DNA of 64,000 nucleotides from Roseovarius sp. (GCA_027493545.1 JAOSKR010000001.1:152001-216000), one strand, 5' to 3'. Numbered from the stretch's first letter, positions 44,427 to 59,349 are shown. The notes: generated by a model not told the origin, from the sequence alone. Translations and numbers: made by a program.

Positions 44427-45436
44427 ATGACCGGCAAGACGGTTCTGACTGTCATCCTGAACTACCGCACGCCCGAGCTGACGCTCGAGGCGCTCGCCGG
44501 GGCGGTGCGCGAGATGGACGGGATCAGCGGCGGAATCGTTGTCGTCGACAACGCGTCGGGCGATGCGTCCTGCGACATCCTCGCGGCAGCGATCGAACAA
44601 AACGGCTGGGGCGCGGGCGGCCGTGTGCGGCTCGTCCGCTCGGCCATCAACGGCGGCTTCGGCGCCGGCAACAACCTCGGCATCCGCGCCGGGCTCCCGG
44701 ACGGCACCGCGCCCGATTTCTGCTATCTGCTGAACTCCGACGCGGTGCCGCAGCCGGGCGCCATCCGCCGCCTGCTCGACTTCATGGCGGCACGTCCCGA
44801 CGCTGGCATTGCCGGCAGCGCCATCCGCGGCATGGACGGCGCGCCCCATCAGACCGCGTTCCGCTTTCCCACCATCGCCGGCGAGTTCGAGGGCGCCGCG
44901 CGCACCGGGATCGTCACCCGCGCGCTCCGCGATGCTGTCATCCCGTTGCCCCTTCCCGACACGAATTGTGCGGTGGACTGGGTTGCGGGCGCCTCAGTGA
45001 TGCTGCGGCAACGGATGCTCGACGAGATCGGGCTTTTTGATGAGACCTTCTTTCTCTACTACGAGGAAACCGACCTCTGCCGGCGCGCTGCCCGGGCCGG
45101 GTGGCGGACCTGGTACGTGACCGACAGCGTGGTGCTGCATGTGGGGTCTGCCTCGACCGGCATGAAGCGCTGGGCGCGGACGCCGCGCTACTGGTTCGAT
45201 TCGCGGCTCCACTACTTCACCAGCAACCACGGCCGGCTCTATGCGCTCGGTGCCACGCTGGCGCGTGCGGGCGGCGCCGTGGTGTGGCGGATCCGGGTGG
45301 CGCTGACGGCGAAACCGCTGCGCGACCCGCCGCATTTCCTGCGCGACCTGATCACCCATCTTGCGCGCAACATCGCCCGGCCGCGCCCGCGCCGGGCCGC
45401 GGACCCGCTCCCTACGCCTGTCATGGAGGATTCCAG

Positions 45437-45440
<4 letters not shown>
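44427..45440 (+). CDS. Glycosyltransferase family 2 (rhamnosyltransferase-like)
   Basis: 337 residues. TVLTVILNYRTPELTLEALA, VVVDNASGDASCDILAAAI, INGGFGAGNNLGIRAG and CYLLNSDAVPQPG are the motifs of the WbbL/rhamnosyl-type GT2 group. EIGLFDETFFLYYEETDLCR carries the catalytic ED. No transmembrane helix is evident. It sits between the PKS and NRPS genes (4 bases after the first, overlapping the second by 4), which ties sugar transfer to the polyketide/peptide product. Sugar donor unknown. Confidence 0.88.
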
Positions 45441-50051
<4,611 letters not shown>

Positions 50052-50055
<4 letters not shown>

Positions 50056-50780
50056 CCGCAGCCGGCACCATTTCGCCGCCCCTGCTGCTCGAGGGCGACA
50101 TCGCGGCGCTTTTCGCGCAGCCGGTCACAGTCGCCCTGGCCGATCCGGCGGCGCCGCAGCCCGCGCCGTTTGCCGCCGAGGCGTGCGCCATCGCCAGCGC
50201 CCGCGACAAGCGCCGGCGCGAGTTTCTGGCCGGGCGCGCGGCGGTGCGCGCGGCGATGCGCCGGATGGGCCATCCGCCGGCGGCCGTGCCGGCGGGGAAG
50301 GACCGAGCGCCGGTCTGGCCAAGCGGCCTGACCGGCTCCATCACGCACAGCGACACGCTCTGTGTCGCGGTGCTGGCCGAGACGGCACAGGTCCCCGCGC
50401 TCGGCATCGACATCGAGCCGGCCGAACCGCTGGCGCCCGACCTGATCGCTGAAATCTGCACCCTTTCCGAGCGCGCCTGGCTCTCGGCCCAGCCCGAGGC
50501 CGTGCGCGGCCTGCTGGCGCGGCTGGTCTTCAGCGCCAAGGAATGCGCCTACAAGTGCCAGTATGCGCTGAGCCGCCACATGCTGGCGTTTCACGACCTC
50601 GAGATCACCGCCGATCCCGAGACCGGCCAGTTCGAGGCCACCTTCCTGCGCGCGGCGCCATGCTTCGGGCAGGGCGCGCGGCTCTACGGCCGGCATCTGA
50701 CCGCCGGGGGCCATATCGTTACCGGCATCGCCGCCCGGCACCCGGCGACGACGCAGGAACGGCGGCTGTCGCTGTGGTAG
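50052..50780 (+). CDS. 4'-phosphopantetheinyl transferase (EntD/Sfp type)
   Basis: 242 residues. Attaches the phosphopantetheine arm of CoA to carrier-domain serines, here most likely the ACP and PCP of the two preceding enzymes. Motifs: KRRREFLAGRAAVRAAMRRM (P1-like), GSITHSDTLCVAV, LGIDIEPAEPL (metal-binding Asp/Glu) and FSAKECAYKCQY (the KExxYK signature). The start codon overlaps the NRPS stop by 4 bases, so it is made together with its targets. It is closer to the EntD group than to Sfp. Uninterrupted frame. Confidence 0.93.
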
Positions 50781-50795
50781 CAAACCGGTCGCGCG

Positions 50796-51752
50796 ATGAC
50801 TGACCGTCTCGTTCTCGTCACCGGGGCGGCGGCGCTGGTGGCCGTCGCGGCGGTGCTCTGGTCGGTGTTCTTGCGGCCCGATCCCCCGGCACTGGCACTG
50901 GGCAGGGCCTATGCCGATCCCGCCCCGCCACCGCCCGAAGGGGGGATGCGCGTCTTTCACCTCGGCCACAGCCTGGTCGGGCGCGACATGCCCGCGATGC
51001 TGGCGCAGCTTGCCGGCGACGGGCACCGTTTTGACAGCCAGCTTGGCTGGGGCGCCTCACTCAGGCAGCACTGGGAGCCGGACGAGGAAATCCCCGGTTT
51101 CGCGGCGGAAAACGACCATCCCCGCTTTCGCCCCGCCCGCGAGGCCGTGGCCACGGGGGATTACGATGCCGTTGTGCTGACCGAGATGGTCGAGATCCGC
51201 GACGCGATCAAGTACCATCAGAGCGGGCGTTACCTGGCGCGGTGGGCGGCGCTGGCGCGTGAGGCGAACCCCGCGACCCGCGTCTATCTCTACGAGACCT
51301 GGCACCGGCTCGACGACGCACAAGGCTGGCTTGTCCGCCTCGACCGCGACCTCGGCCGCTACTGGAAGGCCGAATTGCTGGCCGCCGACATCGCCGCGAA
51401 CGCCCCCGGCCATCCGGTCTATCTGATCCCGGCCGGACAGGTGATGGCGCGCCTTGTCCGTGCGATCGAGGCAGAGGGCGGCAGCGGCGCTCTCAGATCG
51501 CGCGACGACCTCTTTCAGCGCCGCGACGACGGCACCACCGACCCCATCCACCCGAACGATCTCGGGGCCTATCTGGTGGCGCTCACGCATTACGCGGTGC
51601 TCTATCAGCGCTCGCCCGAGGGGCTGCCCCACCGCCTGCGCCGCGCCGATGGCAGCGCGGCCGAAGCCCCGCCCGAGGATGTCGCCCGACTGATGCAGCG
51701 CGTGGTCTGGGAGGTGGTGACATCCCTGCCCGAAACCGGGGTGGCCAGATGA
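50796..51752 (+). CDS. SGNH/GDSL-like hydrolase, membrane-anchored
   Basis: 318 residues. An N-terminal helix (LVLVTGAAALVAVAAVLWSV) anchors it. The Ser block is MRVFHLGHSLVGRDMPAM, and the Asp/His block is TDPIHPNDLGAYLVALTHYA near the C-terminus, as in SGNH esterases. A GHSLV instead of GDSL motif is typical of the divergent group. It may remove or transfer acyl groups on the polysaccharide in the periplasm. Coupled to the next gene by a 4-base overlap (ATGA). Confidence 0.72.
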   Translation: MTDRLVLVTGAAALVAVAAVLWSVFLRPDPPALALGRAYADPAPPPPEGGMRVFHLGHSLVGRDMPAMLAQLAGDGHRFDSQLGWGASLRQHWEPDEEIPGFAAENDHPRFRPAREAVATGDYDAVVLTEMVEIRDAIKYHQSGRYLARWAALAREANPATRVYLYETWHRLDDAQGWLVRLDRDLGRYWKAELLAADIAANAPGHPVYLIPAGQVMARLVRAIEAEGGSGALRSRDDLFQRRDDGTTDPIHPNDLGAYLVALTHYAVLYQRSPEGLPHRLRRADGSAAEAPPEDVARLMQRVVWEVVTSLPETGVAR

Positions 51753-53440
51753 TGCGATCCGTCTTGCTGATGCTGGCGCTGGTGGCTGCCGCCCTGCCGG
51801 CGGTGGCGCGCGAGGGCAGGGACGGCCTTGCGCTGGCGATGAACCTCGCCCCGGTGCGCGACTGGAGCACCGAACAGCCGTTCATCGACGTGATGAAGAC
51901 GGCGCGGCGCTGGATCGGCCACAAGCCCGGCCAATGGGGCGGGGTGAGCGCTGACGACCTCGAGGCGCGCGACATTTTCGACACGCAGGGCTGGCCTACC
52001 GAAATCCCGCCCGATCTGGGCTCGATCGGCACGCTGGTGCTGACCGACCTGCCCGAGGATGCCGCCATCTATGCCGGCCGCTACGTGCTGCGGTTTCAGG
52101 GTGAGGGTATCGTCGAGGTCTCGGGCGCGGTGCGCAACACCCGCTACGGCGAAAACCGAGTGGCGTTCGATTACGTCCCGGGCGGCATGGTCAACGTGAA
52201 GATCCAGCGCACCGACCCCGACAGGACCGGCGATCACGTGCGCGACATCACCATCGTGCGACAGGAACACGAGGACGCCTTCCGCGATGGCGCGGTGTTC
52301 AACCCGGCCTGGCTCGACACGATGCGCGGTGTCAGGGCAGTCCGTTTCATGGACTGGATGAAGACCAACGATTCGACCCAGGGCGCATGGGCCGACCGCC
52401 CCCGCGTCGGTGATTTCTCCTATACGGGCCGGGGGGTGCCGGCCGAGGTGATGGTCGCGCTCGCCAACGAGTTGGGCGCCGCGCCATGGTTCTGCATGCC
52501 GCATCTGAGCGACGACACCTACCAGCGCGAATTCGCCCGGCTGGTGGCCGATACCCTCGACCCGGCATTGAAGGTCTATGTCGAGTTCTCCAACGAGGTC
52601 TGGAACTGGCAGTTCGACCAGGCCGACTGGGCCGAGGCCGAGGCCCGCGCGCGCTGGGGCCGGAAATGGAAGGGGCAGGACGTCTACGGCATGAAATTCG
52701 CGCAGATGGCGCGGAACTGGGCGCAGGTCTTTGCCGGCCGCCGCAACCGGCTGGTCACGGTGATCGCGACCCAGACCGGCTGGCTGGGGCTGGAAAAGGC
52801 CATCCTCAACGCCCCGCTCTGGATGGCCGAGGACCCCGGCGCCAATGCCGCGCCCCACACCCTTGCCGACGCCTATGCCGTGACCGGCTATTTCGGCGGC
52901 TTCCTGGGCAATGAGAAGAACCGGGAAACCATCCACGGCTGGCTCGACCAGAGCCGCGACGAGGCCCGCCGCGAGGCCGAGGCGCAGGGGCTTACCGGCA
53001 CGGCGCTCGAGGCGCATGTCGGCGCGCACCAATTCGACGCCGCCACGGCCGAGGCCATTGCAACCATCACCGGCCCCGCAGCCGAGGGCAGCAAGGCCGA
53101 TACGCTCGATTACCTGCTCGGCACCATGCTGCCCTATCACGCGGACGTGGCAGGGCGTTACGGGCTCGATCTTGTGGCCTACGAGGGCGGCAGTCACGTG
53201 GTGGGGCTCGGCGCGCTAATCGGGGACGAGGACGTGACCGGGTTTTTCACCCATCTCAACTACACCCCCGAAATGGGGGCGCTCTACGGCCGGCTGCTGA
53301 GCGGCTGGAAAGAGATCGGCGGCGGGCTCTTTGCGTTTTACAACGATGTCGCCGCGCCGTCGAAGTGGGGCAGCTGGGGGCACATGCGCCACCTGGGCGA
53401 CCGCAATCCGCGCTGGCGGGCCATCGAGCGGTTCCGCTAG
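51749..53440 (+). CDS. Secreted glycoside-hydrolase-like protein (clan GH-A features)
   Basis: 563 residues. The signal peptide MRSVLLMLALVAAALPAVAR is followed by a domain with LAMNLAPVRDWSTEQPFIDV. The segment KVYVEFSNEVWNWQFD puts Glu283 after Asn at a typical acid/base position, and LDLVAYEGGSHVVG puts Glu479 at a nucleophile-like position, so a (beta/alpha)8 retaining enzyme is plausible; the specific family is not clear to me. It could trim or modify the polysaccharide. Its homologues are often called cellulose-binding proteins, but I see no clear binding module. Uninterrupted frame; overlaps the hydrolase gene upstream. Confidence 0.68.
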   Translation: MMRSVLLMLALVAAALPAVAREGRDGLALAMNLAPVRDWSTEQPFIDVMKTARRWIGHKPGQWGGVSADDLEARDIFDTQGWPTEIPPDLGSIGTLVLTDLPEDAAIYAGRYVLRFQGEGIVEVSGAVRNTRYGENRVAFDYVPGGMVNVKIQRTDPDRTGDHVRDITIVRQEHEDAFRDGAVFNPAWLDTMRGVRAVRFMDWMKTNDSTQGAWADRPRVGDFSYTGRGVPAEVMVALANELGAAPWFCMPHLSDDTYQREFARLVADTLDPALKVYVEFSNEVWNWQFDQADWAEAEARARWGRKWKGQDVYGMKFAQMARNWAQVFAGRRNRLVTVIATQTGWLGLEKAILNAPLWMAEDPGANAAPHTLADAYAVTGYFGGFLGNEKNRETIHGWLDQSRDEARREAEAQGLTGTALEAHVGAHQFDAATAEAIATITGPAAEGSKADTLDYLLGTMLPYHADVAGRYGLDLVAYEGGSHVVGLGALIGDEDVTGFFTHLNYTPEMGALYGRLLSGWKEIGGGLFAFYNDVAAPSKWGSWGHMRHLGDRNPRWRAIERFR

Positions 53441-53449
53441 GACATCGCC

Positions 53450-54292
53450 ATGACCGACAGCACCCCGCCCCGCGCCACGGTGATCATCCCGGCCTGCAAC
53501 GAGGCGGGCTATATCGGCGCGTGCCTCTCGTCGGTCCTGGGCTCGGAAGGGGCCGCGCCGTTCGAGACCGTCATTGTCGCCAATGGCTGCACCGACGCCA
53601 CCGCTTCGGTGGCGCGCGAGGCTGCCGAAAGACTCCGACGCCCCGACCGGCTGGTGCGCGTTCTCGAAACCCCTCGGGGCAGCAAGCCCGGCGCGCTGCA
53701 ATTGGGCGACGAGGCGGCAAAGGCGCCGATCCGCCTCTATCTCGACGCCGATGTGACGGTCGATGCCGGGCTGATCCCGGCGCTCATTGTCGCGCTTGAG
53801 GTCGAGACCGCGCGCCACGCCGGCGGCGTGCCCCGCATCCCTCGGGCGCAAAGCCGCGTCAGCCGCGCCTACGCCCGGTTCTGGCAGCGGCTGCCGTTCT
53901 TTGCCACCGGTGTGCCGGGCTTCGGCATTTTCGCCGTCAACGCCGCCGGACGGGCGCGCTGGGGCAACTGGCCCGAAATCATCTCGGACGATACATTCGC
54001 GCGGCTCAATTTCACGCCCGCCGAGCGGGTGCGGGTGTCGCAGGGTTATGTCTGGCCGATCGCCGAGGGACTGCGCGCCCTGATCCGCGTCCGCCGCCGG
54101 CAGGACCGGGGCGTGCGCGAGATCAAAGCGCGGTTTCCCGACCTCCTGCAAAACCGCGACGTCGTGCCGGGTGGCGGCCTGCGCAAGGCGCGCGCGGCGC
54201 TCGGCGATCCGGCCGGGTTCGCCGTCTATGCGCTGGTGGCGCTCTGCGTGCGCCTTCCCTCCACGTCACGCGGTTGGGCAAGAGGGCGCTGA
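53450..54292 (+). CDS. Glycosyltransferase family 2
   Basis: 280 residues. TVIIPACNEAGYIGACLSSV, VIVANGCTDATASVAREAAE and IRLYLDADVTVDAGLIPAL (DxD) are clear GT-A motifs. The acceptor part GNWPEIISDDTFARLNFTPA has a DD acidic pair. It lacks obvious membrane helices except a hydrophobic C-terminal segment (GFAVYALVALCVRLP). Last gene of the PKS-NRPS operon, 9 bases after the GH-like gene, and convergent with a GT4 gene. Confidence 0.85.
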   Translation: MTDSTPPRATVIIPACNEAGYIGACLSSVLGSEGAAPFETVIVANGCTDATASVAREAAERLRRPDRLVRVLETPRGSKPGALQLGDEAAKAPIRLYLDADVTVDAGLIPALIVALEVETARHAGGVPRIPRAQSRVSRAYARFWQRLPFFATGVPGFGIFAVNAAGRARWGNWPEIISDDTFARLNFTPAERVRVSQGYVWPIAEGLRALIRVRRRQDRGVREIKARFPDLLQNRDVVPGGGLRKARAALGDPAGFAVYALVALCVRLPSTSRGWARGR

Positions 54293-54298
54293 ATGGGC

Positions 54299-55512
54299 TC
54301 AGCCCCCCGATATGGCCCGGCGGAAATGCCCGGCCAGCCGTTCGGCCTCGCGATACATGTCGTGGCGCTCAAGCACCCGCGCCCGGCCGGCCTGCCCCAT
54401 GCGCGCACGGTCCGCGGGCGGCATGGCGGCCAGCGCCCGCACCGCGCCGGCCAGCGCGTCGGCATCCGCCGGCGGCACCAGCCAGCCGGTCACCCCGTCC
54501 CGGACCAGTTCGGGAATGCCCGCGACCCAGGTCGAGATCACCGGCCGGCCCGCCGCCATCGCCTCCATCACCACCATCGGCAGCCCCTCGGCAAAGCTCG
54601 GCAGGATCAATGCGTGACAGCTCGCAAGCTCCGCACGCACCCCGGCCTCATCGAGCCAGCCGGTCAGTGTGACCCGTGCGCCCAACCCCCGCGCGGCAAT
54701 GTCGGCCTCGATCGTGCCGCGCATTTCACCATCGCCCACGATGCGCAGATCGAGGCCGGGCAGATCGTCGCCAAGCCGCTCCAGCATCGGCATCAGCACC
54801 ATCTGTCCTTTCTGCTCGGAAAGCCGGCCGACGGTCACCAGCCGCGGCCCGCCATCGGGCATCGGCGCCGGCTCGGGAAAGGCCTCCGGGTCGATGCCGC
54901 AATGCACCACCTTGACGCTCTGCCAGCGCTCATGCGGCAGCAGGCGGCAGAGCTGGCTGCGGCCATAGTGGCTGATCGCGACGGTAAAGGCGGCCTCGGC
55001 CATCTTGGGTCCGAGCGACAGCGCCGCGGGCGCGTCGAATTCCTCGGGCCCATGCACGGTGAAGCTGTAGCCGGGTCCCCCAGACGATGCGCGAGCCGTG
55101 CCACGGCCGCGGCATTGGTGCCGAAATGGGCGTGCATGTGCCGGCAGCCCGCGCGCTCGACCAGCGCAAGGACGCGGCACGCTTCGGCCAGGTAGACCAG
55201 ATGCCGCAGCCGCCCGGCGGGCGAGAGCCGGCCCATAGCCCAGGCCGCCCGCAGCGCATGGCCAAGACGCCCCGGACGTGTCGCCGCCACGCGCAGGAGG
55301 GCCGCCAGCAGGCGCCCCGCCGCCCCGGTCTTGAGAACGTAGTAGGTGCGCCCCGCCTCGGCGACGTCCAGCGGATCGGCCAGCGCGAGTGCGCTGGGGC
55401 GCATGGCGATGCGGGTCACCTCCGCCCCCAGCCGCTCCAGCCCGGCCAGTTCGCGCCGGATGAAGCTGTGCGAGGGTTGCGGATAGGTGTTGAGGATATA
55501 GGCGATCTTCAC
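54299..55512 (-). CDS. Glycosyltransferase family 4, one frame break
   Basis: About 404 residues. MKIAYILNTYPQPSHSFIRR opens a GT-B fold; HAHFGTNAAAVARLAHRLG belongs to the acceptor domain. After the frame change near 55078 (a G run one base short) it continues FTVHGPEEFDAPAAL, VKVVHCGIDPEAF, LVTVGRLSEQKGQMVLM and the donor-site motif ILPSFAEGLPMVVMEAMAAG. Start 55512. Divergent from the flippase gene, with about 190 bases between them. Likely a membrane-associated sugar transferase. Confidence 0.88.
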
Positions 55513-55700
55513 ATTGCGACCCGGCCTTGCGCGTTCCGGCCCACGCTACAGCGGGCGGACACACAAGAAAAGGCGCCAGCATCGCGCCCCGCCACCGCCG
55601 ATGGCGTTGCCGCGCGGCGGCCCGGCCATCGCCCCCGGCGTTGCGAAGCATGCGTCCGATGCTCTAGCGTGGCGGCGTCCACCACGGCAGCCCCAGGATC

Positions 55701-57068
55701 ATGAAGCGCATCGCAAACGCATTCCGCGGCACCGAACTGACCGCGCGCATGGTGCGATCCACCTCCTGGGTGATCGTGGGCTACGGGACCACCCAGGCAA
55801 TCCGCCTGGGCTCGAACCTGATCCTGACCCGCATCCTCTTTCCCGAGGCGTTCGGGGTCATGGCGCTGGTCACCATGGTGACGGTCGGGCTGATGATGTT
55901 CTCGGACGTGGGTATCGGCCCGGCGCTGGCGCGCAGCCCGCGCGGCGACGAGCCCGCCTTTCTCGACACCGCCTGGTCGATCCAGGTGATGCGCGGGGCG
56001 GGGCTGTGGCTGGTGACGCTCGCACTCGCCTGGCCGTTCGCGGCACTTTACGAGCATGCCGAGCTGGCTCTCTACCTGCCAGTGGCGGGGCTGTCGCTGG
56101 TGGCGACGGGGTTTCTGCCGACGCGGGTGCAACTGGCCCGGCGGCACCTGACGATCGGCCGGGTGACGCTGCTCGACATCGCCAGCCAGCTATTGGGGCT
56201 CACGGTCATGGTGCTGCTGGCGCTCTCGATGCGCTCGGTGCTGGCGCTGGTCGTGGGGGGCGTGCTGACCAACGCGCTCAGATGCATCCTGATGTGGGCG
56301 GGGCTACCGGGGCGGCGCGACCGCTTTCGCCTCGAGGGCGCCGCCCTGCGCGAACTGGTGCATTTCGGCAAGTGGATATTCCTCAGCACCGCCTTCGGCT
56401 TCATCGGCAGCCGAGGGCGACAAGGCGGTGCTGGGCAAGCTCTTGAGCCTCGAGACGCTGGGCATCTACAATATCGGCTTCTTCCTCGCCAGCTTTCCGA
56501 TGGCGATGGGCGCGTCGGTGGCGCAGGATTTGCTGATCCCGATCTACCGCAACCGCCCGCCGGCGGCGTCGGCCGCGAACCGGCGCAAGCTCGCGCGGAT
56601 GCGCGTGCTGCTGACCGGGGGCTTTGCGCGCTGCTGCTACTGATGGCCTATGCCGGGCCACCGCTGGTGGCACTCCTTTACGACGACCGTTATCTCGCCG
56701 CCGGTCCGATCGTGGTGCTGCTCGCCTGCGGAATGCTGCCGCGCGTCATCGGCATGAGCTACGACCAAGCGGCGCTGGCAGCAGGCGATTCGCGGCGCGT
56801 CTTCGTCTTCAACGCCACCCGCGCCAGTTTGCAGATGGTGCTTTTGCTCGCCGGGCTGCACCTGTACGGTCTGGTGGGCGGCATCGCCTCGCTGGGGGTG
56901 GCGATGCTGATCACGCATCCAATCCTGATCGCGCTCTCGCGGCGCTACCGGGCCTGGGACGGGGTGCACGACGCCATCGGCTTCGCCGTCGCCGGGACGC
57001 TTGCCGCCGGTGCCATCGCTCTGCATTGGGAGGGGATTGCCGCGCTCGGGGCGATCCCGGTGGGCTGA
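55701..57068 (+). CDS. Oligosaccharide flippase (Wzx-like, MOP family), two compensating frame breaks
   Basis: About 455 residues with around 12 to 14 helices. It moves lipid-linked repeat units across the inner membrane. The N-terminus (STSWVIVGYGTTQAIRLGSN, LILTRILFPEAFGVMALVTM) and internal LVHFGKWIFLSTAFGFIGS match Wzx/MOP proteins. The middle KAVLGKLLSLETLGIYNIGF is in another frame between 56412 and 56630, and LLLLMAYAGPPLVALLYDDR returns to the first. Both breaks are small slips in GC-rich repeats. It ends convergent to the Wzz-like gene. Confidence 0.85.
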   Translation: MKRIANAFRGTELTARMVRSTSWVIVGYGTTQAIRLGSNLILTRILFPEAFGVMALVTMVTVGLMMFSDVGIGPALARSPRGDEPAFLDTAWSIQVMRGAGLWLVTLALAWPFAALYEHAELALYLPVAGLSLVATGFLPTRVQLARRHLTIGRVTLLDIASQLLGLTVMVLLALSMRSVLALVVGGVLTNALRCILMWAGLPGRRDRFRLEGAALRELVHFGKWIFLSTAFGFIGSRGRQGGAGQALEPRDAGHLQYRLLPRQLSDGDGRVGGAGFADPDLPQPPAGGVGREPAQARADARAADRGLCALLLLMAYAGPPLVALLYDDRYLAAGPIVVLLACGMLPRVIGMSYDQAALAAGDSRRVFVFNATRASLQMVLLLAGLHLYGLVGGIASLGVAMLITHPILIALSRRYRAWDGVHDAIGFAVAGTLAAGAIALHWEGIAALGAIPVG

Positions 57069-57094
57069 CTGCGGAATCGGTGCCCCGGGCGGCG

Positions 57095-58364
57095 CTACCG
57101 TGCCGGCCGGCGCCGCCACCTGAGGAGCCGCGCGAGCCGCCCCGGCCGCCGCGCAGCGCTGCGGTCTTCGGGGACGGTGACCACGGGGCCGAAGCCAAGC
57201 TCGCGCTCCATCACCGCCGCGCTGCGCACCACCGGGTTCATCAGATCGAGCAGATAGGCCAGTCCCAGCGCCGCCAGCAGGCTGGCGACCGCACCCAGCA
57301 GCGCCATCTTGGTGCGCGAGGGCGTCGAGGGGTAATCGGGCCACGATGCCGGTTCGAGAACGCTCAGCCGTTCCGACTGGCCCTCGGCCTCGAGCTGAAA
57401 GCCGATCTCGGCCGCCTTGCGGCTTTCGCCGACGCCCTGCAAGTCGAGGCGCAGCGCCTCCAGTTCGCGCAGGTATCGTGCCAGCTGCATTTGCACCTCG
57501 GGCGTGCGCGCGCTGGCTGCCGAGACCTCCTCCAGGCTCCGGGCCAGATAGTCGCGCTGTTCGCCAAGGCTGGCGAGCCGCTCTTGCAGTTCGGCCTGAT
57601 GCTGCTCTTCCACGCGGGTCCGTCCGTTGGCATCGGCGGCGCGCCCGATCTGGCGCTCGAGTACCACCATCTGGCGTTCGATCGACAGGATTTCGGCCCT
57701 GAGCGCCTCGATCTCGCGATCCGGCGCGCCCGAGGGGCCGGCTTCGGGCATGTCGTTTCTTTGCCGGAATTCGGCGATGGTCTCTTCGAGATCGGCCACC
57801 TGCGCCTTGAGCCGGCTTTCGCGCAGCGAAAAGAAGGCCAGTGTCTCTTCGGCGCGGTCGAGACGCTTGTCGCCCAGGAGCGCAATGGTGCGGTCCGCCA
57901 CCGCCGCCGCGAGCGCCCGGGCGCTCTCGCGCGTGCCCCAGCTGGCCGAGACCCGCACCAGCGACAGCGCGCCGTCCTCGGTTTCCCTGCTGCGCGCCGC
58001 CGCCTCGCCCGGAAACGCGGATCGAGCGGCGCAGCAGCGTCACCTGATCGGTTTCGGTCAGACCACCGAGTTCATCCAGCAGGCCCAGCCTGCCGGCCAG
58101 CTTCAGGATCGCGTCATGGGCCATGATCCGCTGCTCTACCGTCTGCAGCTGGCGCGCGTTGACCCCGGTCACGGTGGGCGGCGCCAGCGCGTCGGCGACC
58201 TTCGCCCCCTGCACCTGCAACACCGCCATCGAGGTGTACTGATGGGTCTGCGACAGCGCGAACAGGAACGATACCGCGCAGCCCAGCACCAGAACCCGCA
58301 GGATCAGCGCCCAGCGGCGGCGCACCATGTCCTTGAACTCGTCAACCCACTCGGAGAGATCCAT
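57095..58364 (-). CDS. Wzz/GumC-type polysaccharide co-polymerase, one frame break
   Basis: About 423 residues. A first helix follows a cytosolic start (MDLSEWVDEFKDMVRRRWAL, LRVLVLGCAVSFLFALSQ), then a Wzz domain (QYTSMAVLQVQGAKVADALA). The central part is a long coiled coil (VADLEETIAEFRQRNDMPEA, LASLGEQRDYLARSLEEV). The last helix (KMALLGAVASLLAALGLAYL) is followed by a short basic tail. The frame changes near 58015. It controls chain length and partners the CpsD-like ATPase gene that lies next upstream on the same strand. Confidence 0.84.
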
Positions 58365-58423
58365 ACGCGCCGTCCCGACCGTTTCCCCGCACCTTGCCGC
58401 GCCCGCCAGGCCGCGGCCGGCGC

Positions 58424-59296
58424 TCACTTGTTGCGGCGTGGTACCCGCCCGCGGTTCAGCACCACCCCCATGAGCCTGGTCCGCCCCTCCAGCATCTTCA
58501 GGCATCGGGCGATCTGGCGGGCCTGGGTCCGGGTTCCGTCGGCCACCAGCAGCACCGCGTCCACCTGCGGCAGGAACGCCATGACGTCGTCGTATTCCAG
58601 AAGCGGCGGCATGTCGCACAGGATGGCATCGGGGGTGAGCACGCCGGTCAGTTCGTCCAGCATGCCGCCCGCGCTCCGGCTTTGCAGCAGCTCGGCCGGG
58701 CTCGGCGACACCTCGGAGTTGAGGCCGACGGCAAGATTGTCGCCATAGCGGCGCAGATAGTCCATCGGCGCGACAGTGCCGCCGAGCAGTTCGGCGATAC
58801 GCTGCTCGGACGTGGTGCCCAGCGCCGCGGCGATGCCGGGGGCGCGCTGGTCCAGATCCAGCAGCACCGTCCTGACATCCGGGATCGCCGCCATGCTGAG
58901 CGCGAGGTTGGCGGCGACGAAGGTCGCTCCGCAGCCCGAGGTCGGCGCGGTCACCGCAAGACGGGTGCAGCCTTCGGCCATCATCGCCTGCAGGAGCTGG
59001 GTGCGCAGCGAGTCGATGGCGCGGGCGATCCCTTCCGGGCGCTCGCGCAACCGGCGCGCCGAGCCCTGGTGGCCGCGCCAGACCGGTTTGAGCATGTCCC
59101 AGTCGTCAAGTTCGAGCGCATCGGTTCCGGTGCCGGACCCCGGCACCGCCGGCACCGCGTGCGCGACCGGCGCGTTGGATGCGGAGGCGCCGCGGGCAGG
59201 CACGATGGCGGCCGCAGCGTGACCGGGCACGGCGGCCGGTCCGCGCTCTTCGCCCGGGGCCTCTTCAAACATCGTCCTGTATCGCTCGAACATCAT
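58424..59296 (-). CDS. CpsD/CapB-like tyrosine-kinase-type ATPase with altered P-loop
   Basis: About 290 residues. MMFERYRTMFEEAPG at 59296 is taken as the start. An N-terminal low-complexity linker is followed by IDSLRTQLLQAMMAEG and the ATPase core. The P-loop reads APTSGCGATFVAANLAL, with Ala where the catalytic Lys (GKS/T) is expected; the Walker A' part is TVLLDLDQRAPG, and the later DAILCDMPPLLEYDD is the Walker B-like segment. No Tyr-rich C-terminal tail is present (it ends VVLNRGRVPRRNK). Codons were checked: GGA GCG ACC. It probably acts with the Wzz-like protein, possibly without kinase activity. Confidence 0.8.
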   Translation of the reverse strand: MMFERYRTMFEEAPGEERGPAAVPGHAAAAIVPARGASASNAPVAHAVPAVPGSGTGTDALELDDWDMLKPVWRGHQGSARRLRERPEGIARAIDSLRTQLLQAMMAEGCTRLAVTAPTSGCGATFVAANLALSMAAIPDVRTVLLDLDQRAPGIAAALGTTSEQRIAELLGGTVAPMDYLRRYGDNLAVGLNSEVSPSPAELLQSRSAGGMLDELTGVLTPDAILCDMPPLLEYDDVMAFLPQVDAVLLVADGTRTQARQIARCLKMLEGRTRLMGVVLNRGRVPRRNK

Positions 59297-59349
59297 CCAT
59301 CCATCGGTTGTCGGGCCCGGCCGGCCGGGCCGCCTGCCCCCCTCCCCGT

